From Sphingopyxis sp. HIX (GTDB lineage: Bacteria; Pseudomonadota; Alphaproteobacteria; Sphingomonadales; Sphingomonadaceae): a stretch of 64,000 nucleotides of DNA. Shown here one piece after another: positions 34,353 to 41,954 of this stretch. The stretch lies in NCBI RefSeq assembly GCF_001468285.1, contig NZ_LNSB01000020.1, forward strand, positions 23,555-87,554, in the 5' to 3' direction. Position 1 is the first letter of the stretch. Every line of letters starts with the position of its first letter. Under the pieces are notes generated by a model. It was not told where the DNA came from and made no database searches. It was given only the letters and a program-made list of their open reading frames with translations. Position numbers and translations under genes: made by a program.

Positions 34353-35021
34353 ATGGCGCGCATATTGCTGATCGAGGACGATGCCGCGCTGTCGCGCGGG
34401 CTGGTCGCGGCGCTCACCGCGGAGGGCTATTCGGTCGATCCCGCGCCCGACGGTGCCTCCGCGCTGGAAATGGCGTCGGACGAGCCCTATGCGATCATCA
34501 CGCTCGACGTCGGCCTGCCCGACATGTCGGGGTTCGACGTGCTGAAGTCGCTGCGTGCCAAGGGATGCCGCGCGCCGGTGCTGATCCTGACCGCGCGCGA
34601 CGAGATCGACGATCGGGTGCGCGGGCTCGACCTCGGTGCCGACGACTATCTGCTCAAGCCTTTCGAACCACGCGAGCTGGCGGCGCGGATCCGCGCGCTG
34701 CTGCGCCGGCCGCAGGTCGATCCGGCGCCGGTCATCTGCGTCGGCAAGCTCGAATTCGACCGTTCGCACCATGTCGCCCGCATCGACGGTCGTGACCTCG
34801 ACCTGCGCCGCCGCGAATGGGTGGTGCTCGAACGCTTGCTGTCGCGTGTCGGCCAAGTCGTGTCGAAGGACCGGCTGGCGGCCGAAGTCTTCGGCTATGA
34901 CGAGCCCGTCGCGCCCAATGCGATCGAGGTCTATATCGCGCGGCTGCGCAAGAAGCTGGAACCCGACGGACCGACGATCCGCACGCTGCGCGGGCTCGGC
35001 TATCTGATGGAAGACGAATAG
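34353..35021 (+). CDS. TctD-like OmpR-family response regulator
   Basis: A 222-residue regulator with a receiver domain (1-115; acidic Glu8/Asp9/Asp10, phospho-acceptor Asp52 in LDVGLPD, Lys in LLKPF) and a C-terminal winged helix (about 128-220; RRREWVVLERLL, then YIARLRKKLE and the wing RTLRGLGYLM). It is closest in style to the TctD/QseB group. It is followed directly by the kinase gene. The repeated motif CGTGACAGC-N4-TGACAGG before neighbouring operons has the 11-bp half-site spacing of this family and is probably its target. Confidence 0.9.
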   Translation: MARILLIEDDAALSRGLVAALTAEGYSVDPAPDGASALEMASDEPYAIITLDVGLPDMSGFDVLKSLRAKGCRAPVLILTARDEIDDRVRGLDLGADDYLLKPFEPRELAARIRALLRRPQVDPAPVICVGKLEFDRSHHVARIDGRDLDLRRREWVVLERLLSRVGQVVSKDRLAAEVFGYDEPVAPNAIEVYIARLRKKLEPDGPTIRTLRGLGYLMEDE

Positions 35022-36437
35022 GTGCCCACGCGGCGCGTCAGTTCGATCACACGCCGGATGATGGTGGGGATGGGGCTTCCCCTCGCGGTGCTCGCGGTCT
35101 TGTTGGGCGTGGGCGGCGCGGTCACGATCAACGAGGTCGTCGAGGGCGTGAACGACCGCCTGCTCGGCGCGTCGGCGCGGGCGATCGCCGAGACGCTGGC
35201 GCTCGAGAATGAGGAAGTGACGCTCGACCTGCCGGCCTCGGCGCTGGGGATGCTGGAGAATGACGCGCGCGACAATGTCTATTACAGCGTCTGGGCGAAC
35301 GGCGAATTGCTGACCGGCTATCCCGATCTGCCGCGCGTCAGCGAGCCGCCCGACGACGATGGCGAGATGGTGTTCCAATATGCGCAGTACCGCGACTATC
35401 GCATCCGCATCGCCGCGGTCGCGCGCAAGGTGCCGCGGATCAACGAGCCCGTCATCGTCGAGGTCGCCGAGACGCTCGAGGCACGCCATGCGCTGCGCAA
35501 CCGCATGCTCGTCGCGCTCGCGATCCTCGAGGCGATGCTGATCGCGGTTTCGCTGGGGCTGCTGCCGCTCGCGGTGCGCTGGGGGCTGGCGCCGCTGAAG
35601 CGCGTGCTCAGCGCGATGGGAACCCGGCGCGAGGCCGATTTCACGCCGCTGTCGTTCGATTATGTCCCGGTCGAGCTGCGCGGGCTGGTCGGTGCCTTCA
35701 ACGGGCTGCTCGGCCGGCTCGACGCGGCGATGCAGGGGATCCGCCGCTTTACCGCCGACGCCTCGCACCAGATGCGTACGCCGCTGTCGATCCTGCGCGC
35801 GCATGTCGCGGCGCTGCGCGCGGCGAAGCTGCCCGCCGGGGCGGCCGAGCAGTCGGTTGCCGATATCGAGGCCGCGACCGGGCGGCTCCAGCGGCTGCTG
35901 ACCCAGCTGTTGGCGCTGGCCCGCGCCGAGGGTGCGCGCGAGGGCGGGCCCGACCTGCGCGCACCGGTGGACCTCGTCGCGATCGCCCGCGCGGCGAGCA
36001 TGGAGCATGCGCCGCAGGCGGTGAAGACGGGGATCGACCTGCATTTCGAGGCGCCCGAGGGCGAGGTGACGATATTGACGCAGCCCGATCTCGCGGGCGA
36101 GTTGGTCGGCAATCTCATCGACAACGCCATCCGCTACAATCGCGACGCGGGCGTCGTGACGGTGTCGGTGGCGAAAGAGGGCGTGGTCGTCGTCGAGGAC
36201 GATGGGCCGGGGATTCCACCCGATGCGCGCGCGACGGCGTTCGAACGCTTCGGGCGGCTCGCGCCCGACCGGGGGCGCGAAGGCAGCGGCCTTGGCCTCG
36301 CGATCGTCCGCGCGCTGGCCGACAGCCTGGGCGTCGCGGTCGAACTGGCCGATCGCGGCGCGCTGCCGGGGCTTCGCGTCACCGTCCGATTCCCTTCTGC
36401 AGCGCCGGAAAAAGCGCCGACCGACATGCGGTCGTAA
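35022..36437 (+). CDS. TctE-like sensor histidine kinase
   Basis: A 471-residue membrane kinase with two membrane segments (about 15-38 and 163-185) enclosing a periplasmic sensor of about 125 residues, the 2CSK-N type found in TctE and QseC. A linker leads to the H-box DASHQMRTPLSIL with His249, then the ATPase domain with NLIDNAIRYN, DDGPGIP and GSGLGLAIV. The GTG start follows the regulator stop directly. The pair resembles tricarboxylate-sensing TctDE, matching the adjacent CitMHS transporter and binding protein. Confidence 0.92.
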   Translation: MPTRRVSSITRRMMVGMGLPLAVLAVLLGVGGAVTINEVVEGVNDRLLGASARAIAETLALENEEVTLDLPASALGMLENDARDNVYYSVWANGELLTGYPDLPRVSEPPDDDGEMVFQYAQYRDYRIRIAAVARKVPRINEPVIVEVAETLEARHALRNRMLVALAILEAMLIAVSLGLLPLAVRWGLAPLKRVLSAMGTRREADFTPLSFDYVPVELRGLVGAFNGLLGRLDAAMQGIRRFTADASHQMRTPLSILRAHVAALRAAKLPAGAAEQSVADIEAATGRLQRLLTQLLALARAEGAREGGPDLRAPVDLVAIARAASMEHAPQAVKTGIDLHFEAPEGEVTILTQPDLAGELVGNLIDNAIRYNRDAGVVTVSVAKEGVVVVEDDGPGIPPDARATAFERFGRLAPDRGREGSGLGLAIVRALADSLGVAVELADRGALPGLRVTVRFPSAAPEKAPTDMRS

Positions 36438-36450
36438 CCGTCCCGCAACG

Positions 36451-36466
36451 TGACAGCGCGGTGACA
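36451..36466 (+). promoter_or_regulatory. TGACA direct repeat, site D, upstream of the duplicated-domain/M20/PepSY/astA operon
   Basis: TGACA-GCGCGG-TGACA, extended CGTGACAGC then GTGACAGG, half-sites 11 bp apart. It ends 103 bp before the GTG start of the first gene. A -10-like CATAGG lies 9 bp after it. It brings the peptidase/astA operon under the same regulator as the citrate genes. Confidence 0.72.
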
Positions 36467-36569
36467 GGAAGCCTGCATAGGCTCCTCCCATAAACATCGC
36501 CCGCAAAGGGCGGGCGCGGGGCGCAGCCCGCACAGAGTCTCATCGGAGCTTCCAAGGGAGGGAGTAGAC

Positions 36570-37358
36570 GTGCGTCCATTCGGCGTTCTTCGCATGCTTT
36601 TGCAGCCCGTGCTGCTGCTCGTCGCCGCGCTGACCATGGTCGCGCCCGTATCGGCGTCCGAGGCACCCGAGCTCGCCGAGGGACCGCGGACGCTCATCGT
36701 CAGCTATCGCGCCGAGGCCGCGAAACGGACCGAGTTCCGGCGGCATATGGCGGGGCCCTTCGCCGACCGCCTCGCGACGCTTCGCCGCGAGGGCAAGCTC
36801 GCCGCCTATGAGGTCTATTATTCCTGGTACCGCCAACCCGACGTCTGGGACGCGATGGCGGTGCTCCATTTCGCGAGCTACGCCGACGTCCAGCAATGGC
36901 TGGCGGTCGAACGCAGCCGGCCCGGCGGGCTCGACGCCGCCGGACTCGCGCTTGGCGAACCCGTCGCGACCTATTCGGCCGACCTGTCGTGGGAAAAGAG
37001 CCAGGATGATCTCGACGTCGGCGAGGTCTATTATGTCATCCCCTATTCGTTCCGCGAGGCGGGCGAATATCGCGACTATGTCGCCGGCTACGTCCTGCCG
37101 CAGTTCGACGGCTGGATCCGCGAGGGGGCGCTGTCGGGCTACCAGCTCTACATGAACCGCTATGCGGTCGGCGCGCCGTGGGATTCGCTCTTCATCCAGC
37201 GCTACCGCGATTTCCAGGCCTTCGGAAAGCGCCAGCAGGTGCTCGACAAGGTGCGCGTCGGCCTGCGCGAAAGCCCCGAATGGATGGGCTGGCACAAGCG
37301 CAAGGGCGACATTCGCAGCGAAACGGAGAACAGCATTGCCGAACTCATTGCCCATTAA
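36570..37358 (+). CDS. Secreted protein of two homologous repeats, function unknown
   Basis: A 262-residue protein with a signal peptide (1-29). Residues about 40-115 and 150-225 look like copies of one domain: AAKRTEFRRHMAGPF with REGKLAAYEVYYSWY aligns with EAGEYRDYVAGYVL and REGALSGYQLYMNRY, each followed by W and a D-rich strand (VWDAMAVLHF, PWDSLFIQRY). The pattern suggests two ferredoxin-like alpha/beta folds packed as a pseudo-dimer, as in dimeric alpha-beta-barrel proteins. The GTG start has a strong AGGGAGG. It is the first gene of the operon with the M20 peptidase, so it may bind or process the same ligand. I know no named family for it. Confidence 0.6.
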   Translation: MRPFGVLRMLLQPVLLLVAALTMVAPVSASEAPELAEGPRTLIVSYRAEAAKRTEFRRHMAGPFADRLATLRREGKLAAYEVYYSWYRQPDVWDAMAVLHFASYADVQQWLAVERSRPGGLDAAGLALGEPVATYSADLSWEKSQDDLDVGEVYYVIPYSFREAGEYRDYVAGYVLPQFDGWIREGALSGYQLYMNRYAVGAPWDSLFIQRYRDFQAFGKRQQVLDKVRVGLRESPEWMGWHKRKGDIRSETENSIAELIAH

Positions 37359-38760
37359 GCCCGGCTTGCTGGCTGCCGCCGCGCTGCTGCTGCTCCCGGC
37401 CGCGGCCGAGGCGCAGGGCGACGCGGGGCGCGAGCGCTTTCGCGAGACCTATAAGGAACTGATCGAGACCGACACGACGCTGTCGAACGGCGACTGCACG
37501 CTCGCGTCGAACCGGATGAAGGCAAGGCTCGTCGCGGCGGGCTATCCCGAGGGGCAGTTCCGCGTCGTCGTGCCCGAAAAATTCCCGAAGTTCGGCAATC
37601 TGGTCGGCGAGATTCCGGGCAGCGACGCCAAGGCGCCGGCGATCCTGCTCGTCGCGCATATCGACGTGGTCGAGGCGAAACGCGAGGATTGGGAGCGCGA
37701 TCCGTTCAAGCTGGTCGAGGAGAACGGCTATTTCTTCGCGCGCGGCGCGATCGACGACAAGGCGATGGCGGCGATCTTCGTCGACTCGCTGATCCGTTAT
37801 CGCGAGGAGAAGTTCAAACCGCGCCGCACGATCAAGATCGCGCTGACCTGCGGCGAGGAAACCGACATCGTCTTCGACGGGGTCGAATATCTGCTCGCGA
37901 CCGAGCCGCAGACGCTGAAGGCGGGCTTCGCAATCAACGAGGGTGGCAAGGGCTGGCTCGACGACAAGGGCGCGCCGCGCACCTTCGGCATCCAGGTCGG
38001 CGAGAAGGTCTATCAGGATTTCACGCTCGCGACGTCGGGGCCGGGCGGGCATAGCGCGCGGCCGCACGCCGACAATCCGATCACCCGCATGTCCGAAGCG
38101 CTCGCGCGTGTCGGCAATTATCATTTCCCGGCGATGCCGGGCGAAGCGGTGCGCAACTTTTTCGCGCGCTCGGCGCCGCTCTATCCGGGCGAGAAGGGCG
38201 ATGCGATGCGGATCGTCGGCGCAGGGCAGGACGATCCCGCCGCGCTCGACCTGCTCGGTAAAGCCGACCCGGTGTGGAACGCGATGATCCGCACCACCTG
38301 CACCAATACGCAGGTCGTTGGCGGTCACGCGCATAATGCGGTGCCGCAGCGTGCCGAGGCGAACGTCAATTGCCGCATCCTGCCAGGCACCAGCGTCGAT
38401 ACGATCCATAAGGCTTTGATCGAGGTCGTCGCCGACCCGCGGATCACCGTCGTTGCCGCCGACGAGCCGAGCCCGGTGCCCGCACCGCCGCCGCTGACGC
38501 CCGAGATCATGAAGCCCGTCGAGAAGCTGGTCGCCGAGATGTGGCCCGGCGTGCCGGTGATCCCGAATATCAGCACCGGCGCGACCGACGGCCGCTTCCT
38601 CAATTCGGCGGGCATTCCGACCTATGGCATTTCTGCGATCTTCGTCGATCCCGACGGCAACGGCGTCCACGGCCTCAACGAACGCGTGCGCGTGAAGTCG
38701 CTCTACGACGCGCGCCAGTTTCTCCACCGCCTCGTCAAGACCTACGCGAGCGCAAAATGA
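37336..38760 (+). CDS. Secreted M20-family metallopeptidase
   Basis: A 474-residue zinc peptidase. The start chosen is TTG 37336, which follows GGAGA at good spacing, gives a signal peptide (PGLLAAAALLLLPAAAEAQ) and overlaps the previous gene by 23 bases. Catalytic motifs are LVAHIDVVEA (His, Asp), AIDDK, and CGEETD (Glu general base); a dimerisation domain with GPGGHSARPHADNP follows. As a periplasmic carboxypeptidase or dipeptidase it could release arginine from peptides, since astA lies in the same operon. The specific substrate is inferred. Confidence 0.86.
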   Translation: MPNSLPIKPGLLAAAALLLLPAAAEAQGDAGRERFRETYKELIETDTTLSNGDCTLASNRMKARLVAAGYPEGQFRVVVPEKFPKFGNLVGEIPGSDAKAPAILLVAHIDVVEAKREDWERDPFKLVEENGYFFARGAIDDKAMAAIFVDSLIRYREEKFKPRRTIKIALTCGEETDIVFDGVEYLLATEPQTLKAGFAINEGGKGWLDDKGAPRTFGIQVGEKVYQDFTLATSGPGGHSARPHADNPITRMSEALARVGNYHFPAMPGEAVRNFFARSAPLYPGEKGDAMRIVGAGQDDPAALDLLGKADPVWNAMIRTTCTNTQVVGGHAHNAVPQRAEANVNCRILPGTSVDTIHKALIEVVADPRITVVAADEPSPVPAPPPLTPEIMKPVEKLVAEMWPGVPVIPNISTGATDGRFLNSAGIPTYGISAIFVDPDGNGVHGLNERVRVKSLYDARQFLHRLVKTYASAK

Positions 38761-39881
38761 AGGCCTTGAAGCCCAAATTGCTCAAGCTGCACCGCTGGGT
38801 CGGGTTGACCCTGGCGTTGCTGCTGACCGTGCAGGGGCTCAGCGGCGCGCTGCTCGTCTTTCGCGACGAGATCGAGCGGGGAATTCATCCCGCGATGACC
38901 GTCGAGCCCGCCGCGACGCGCGCGCCGGTGCAGGCGCTGATGGACGCGGTCGAGGCCCGGCACCCGGGCGTACCCGTCAGTCGCGCCGAATTTTCCGCAT
39001 GGGACGACGGTGCGGTGCTGTTCAAGCTGACCGCGAAGGACGGGACGCGCTGGCTGACCGCGGTCGACCCCTATCGCGCGGTCATCGTGCGCGACGGCTC
39101 GCTGACCGCCTGGCCCGGCGAGTGGCTGTTCCTGCTGCATGACAGCCTGCTGGCGGGCCCCGTCGGCGAGACGATCGTCGGCATCGAAGGCTTCGGCCTG
39201 CTGTTCCTGGCGCTCACCGGGCCGATCATATGGTGGCCGGGCCGCAAGCGGATCAAGCAAGGACTCAAGGTCATCACCGACCGCGGCGCCGACCTCAAAT
39301 GGCGGACGCTGCACCGCGCGGGCGGCGCGCTCGTTGCGGTCGTGCTCGTCGGGTCGGCGCTCACCGGCGTGCTGATGGTCTGGAAACCGCAGTTTCGCGA
39401 CGGGCTGCGGCTCGCTACCGCGGTCACCGACAAACCATCGCCCAAGGTGACCGAAGAGCCCGGCAGGACGATGGTGCCGCTTGACGCGCTCGTTGCCAAG
39501 GCTCGCGCCGATTATGGCGCGTCCGAGCTGCGCCAGATACGCTTTTCGGACGGCGGGCGCGTCGCGGCGATCCATCTCGAAAGCGACCTGACCATTCGTC
39601 CCGAGGGCACGAAGCAGATCTACTACAACCGCTACGACGGCAGCGACGTCGGCCATTATGTCGCGGGCGCGTTGCCGGTGGGGACCGAGATCGTCGATTG
39701 GCTGGTCATAGTCCACAACGGCATGTTCGGCGGGGCCGCGACGCGGCTGCTGGCGGTGATCGCGGGCCTGTCGCTCGCGGGGCTGTCGGCGAGCGGTCTC
39801 TGGCTCTGGTATTCGCGGACGTCGCGCAAGCGCAAGCGCGCGCCCGCGGTCGCCGCGCCTTCGATGGCGGAAGCCGCATGA
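38757..39881 (+). CDS. PepSY-domain inner-membrane protein
   Basis: A 374-residue PepSY_TM protein: a first helix with the typical LHRWVGLTLALLLTVQGLSGALLVFRDE, then a periplasmic PepSY domain, further helices (FGLLFLALTGPIIWWPGRK; LHRAGGALVAVVLVGSALTGVLM) and a last helix near 345-365. Conserved His residues in LHRW, LHD, LHRA and VHN could ligate haem, as proposed for PepSY ferric-siderophore reductases. ATG overlaps the peptidase stop (ATGA). Such genes usually accompany siderophore-type TonB receptors, and one lies 2 kb downstream. Confidence 0.85.
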   Translation: MKALKPKLLKLHRWVGLTLALLLTVQGLSGALLVFRDEIERGIHPAMTVEPAATRAPVQALMDAVEARHPGVPVSRAEFSAWDDGAVLFKLTAKDGTRWLTAVDPYRAVIVRDGSLTAWPGEWLFLLHDSLLAGPVGETIVGIEGFGLLFLALTGPIIWWPGRKRIKQGLKVITDRGADLKWRTLHRAGGALVAVVLVGSALTGVLMVWKPQFRDGLRLATAVTDKPSPKVTEEPGRTMVPLDALVAKARADYGASELRQIRFSDGGRVAAIHLESDLTIRPEGTKQIYYNRYDGSDVGHYVAGALPVGTEIVDWLVIVHNGMFGGAATRLLAVIAGLSLAGLSASGLWLWYSRTSRKRKRAPAVAAPSMAEAA

Positions 39882-40900
39882 TGCGCGTCGTGCGCCCCAT
39901 CCAGACGAGCGACCTCGCGGCTTTGGTCGACCTAGCCGAAAGCCTGGGGCCGGGGATGACGACCCTGCCGGCCGATCACGCCGCGCTGGCCGACAAGGTC
40001 GAGCGTTCGGTCGCCAGCTTCGCGGGCAGCATCGACCGCGCCGATGCCCATTATCTGCTGGTGCTCGAGGATGAGGTCGGCCGGCTGCTCGGAACCTCGG
40101 CGCTCTATCCTTCGGTCGGCGCGCCCTTCGGCTTCTTTTCGTACAAGCGGCTGCGGCTGGTGCAGCGCAGCCAGGCGGTCGGCGCGAGCTGCAACGTCGA
40201 GATGCTGACGCTGGCCAACGACTATACCGGGACGACCGAGGTCGGGACGCTCGCGGTGCGGCCGAGTGCGAAAGGCACGGGTGCCGGGCCGTTGCTCGCG
40301 CGGGCGCGTTACATGCTCGTCGCGGCACGGCCCGATCTCTTCGCGCCGCTGCTGATGGCCGAAATGCGCGGGTGGCAGGACAGCGAGGGCGAGAACCCCT
40401 TCTGGAATGCGGTCGGCGCGCGCTTCTTCAACATGGATTTCGCGACCGCTGACAAGTTGAGCGCGGTGCGCGGGTCCGATTTCATCGCCGAACTGCTGCC
40501 CAAGCATCCCGTCTATATCGAGCTGCTGCCCGAGGCGGCGCGCGCGGTCATCGGCCGCCCGCACGACGCGTCGGCGCCCGCGATGGCGCTCTTGAAGCGC
40601 GAGGGTTTCCGTTACGAGGGCTATGTCGACGTGTTCGACGTCGGGCCGCAAGTCCATTGCGACCGCGACCAGATCGCGACCGTCCGCCGCTCGCGGACCG
40701 GGACGCCGAAGATACTCGCGTCGGGCGCGCCGGATCATCTGCTCTGCACGACCGACCTGTCGCGCTTTCGCGTCACCGTCGCCCCGGCGCTGGCGGATGG
40801 CGACGAGGTTGCGCTGGGTGACGAGGCGGCAAGGGCGCTCGGCGCGGAGCGCGGCGAGCCGCTTCGCGCGTCGCCGCTCGACCTGGAGGCGGGCCCATGA
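39878..40900 (+). CDS. astA: Arginine N-succinyltransferase
   Basis: A 340-residue acyltransferase, first enzyme of the arginine succinyltransferase pathway. AstA-specific stretches include VRPIQTSDLAALVDLAE, EVGTLAVRPSAKGTGAGPLLARARYM, AEMRGWQDSEGENPFW, FFNMDFATAD, IAELLPKHPVY and EGFRYEGYVDVFDVGP. The start ATG overlaps the PepSY stop (ATGA). astD is found 3.5 kb downstream, but astB, astC and astE are not in the window. Its place in an operon with a peptidase and PepSY protein suggests use of a peptide-bound arginine. Confidence 0.93.
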   Translation: MMRVVRPIQTSDLAALVDLAESLGPGMTTLPADHAALADKVERSVASFAGSIDRADAHYLLVLEDEVGRLLGTSALYPSVGAPFGFFSYKRLRLVQRSQAVGASCNVEMLTLANDYTGTTEVGTLAVRPSAKGTGAGPLLARARYMLVAARPDLFAPLLMAEMRGWQDSEGENPFWNAVGARFFNMDFATADKLSAVRGSDFIAELLPKHPVYIELLPEAARAVIGRPHDASAPAMALLKREGFRYEGYVDVFDVGPQVHCDRDQIATVRRSRTGTPKILASGAPDHLLCTTDLSRFRVTVAPALADGDEVALGDEAARALGAERGEPLRASPLDLEAGP

Positions 40901-40911
40901 CGGCGCGGCGA

Positions 40912-41820
40912 TCAGCGCTGCTGCGCCGCCTCGGCCAATATCCATTCGCGCAAACGCGCGAAGCGGGCATTGTTCAGCCGCCCAGCCGGATAGACGAGAT
41001 AATAGGCCGATTCCCCCATGACCGCCTGGTCGAAGGGGCAGACCAGATCGCCCGATTCGAGCTCGGGCCCGATCATGAAGCTGGGGAGCAGCGCGACGCC
41101 GGCGCCGGCCACGGCGGCCTGCGCGAGCATCAGGAAATGTTCGAAGGTCGGGCCGGCGATCATGCGGTCGGTGGGCACGTCCATATGGTGCAGCCAAGCA
41201 CGCCACGCATCGCGACGCTCGGCCTGCGCCAGCAGCGGGAAGTGGAGCAGGTCGCGCGGCGCCGCGACCCGATGCTCGTCCAGCAGCCGCGGTGCGATGA
41301 CCGGGATCGCGCGCTCGCGAAACAACAGGTCGTGCTCGGCGCCGGGCCAGGTCGGCAGGCCATAATGGATCGCGGCGTCGAAATGATGTTCGGCGAAGTC
41401 GAACTCGTGGCTGCGCGCCGCGAATTCGATCACCAGGTCGGGCATATCGCGCGTCAGCTGGCCCAGCCGCGGCGCGAGCCAGCGCATGCCGAAGGTCGGC
41501 AGCGTCGCGATGCGCAGCGCGGTCTCGGCGGGCTCGGCCAGCGCGCGCGCGGTGGCGACGCGGATCGCCGCGAGCGCGGGGCCGATCGCGTCGGCATAGG
41601 CGCGCCCGTCGGCGTTCAACTGCACCCGCCGGCCGTTGCGGTCGAACAGCGCGATCTGCAGCCAGTCCTCGAGCGCGGCGACCTGACGGCTCACCGCGCT
41701 CTGGGTCAGGCCGATTTCCTCGGCCGCCTTGGAGAAACTCTCATGGCGCGCCGCGGCCATGAAGCTGTGGAGGGCGGCCATCGGCGGCAGGAGGCGACGC
41801 GCATGTTCGTTCATGAGCAT
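40912..41820 (-). CDS. LysR-family regulator (GcvA-like)
   Basis: A 302-residue LysR protein: HTH at about 14-75 (AALHSFMAAARHESFSKAA, TQSAVSRQVAALE), then a GcvA-type effector domain (TLPTFGMRWLAPRL, AIHYGLPTWPGAEHDLLF). ATG 41820 or ATG 41814 could be the start; neither has a clear Shine-Dalgarno. It is divergent from the TonB receptor, and the 134-bp gap is the likely target. A regulator of the receptor and perhaps of astD is inferred. It converges on astA with an 11-bp gap. Confidence 0.88.
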   Translation of the reverse strand: MLMNEHARRLLPPMAALHSFMAAARHESFSKAAEEIGLTQSAVSRQVAALEDWLQIALFDRNGRRVQLNADGRAYADAIGPALAAIRVATARALAEPAETALRIATLPTFGMRWLAPRLGQLTRDMPDLVIEFAARSHEFDFAEHHFDAAIHYGLPTWPGAEHDLLFRERAIPVIAPRLLDEHRVAAPRDLLHFPLLAQAERRDAWRAWLHHMDVPTDRMIAGPTFEHFLMLAQAAVAGAGVALLPSFMIGPELESGDLVCPFDQAVMGESAYYLVYPAGRLNNARFARLREWILAEAAQQR

Positions 41821-41954
41821 CGATCATAAACACATGCGAAATGATCACAAGACGCGAAACCGGAATCGTGCCAGATATGAAAGTTTTTGTGGGGATAAAT
41901 CAAAGAATATTTCCCCGAGTCTGAGGGTCCAGGAAAAATTGGAGGGAAATTATC

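Noticed and set aside
28298..36466. The TGACA repeats as ordinary PhoB (Pho) boxes.
   Set aside because: Spacing is right, but the orientation relative to the downstream genes is opposite to typical activating Pho boxes, no phosphate gene is nearby, and an OmpR-family regulator lies in the middle of the sites. PhoB cannot be fully excluded and is given as a refutation test.
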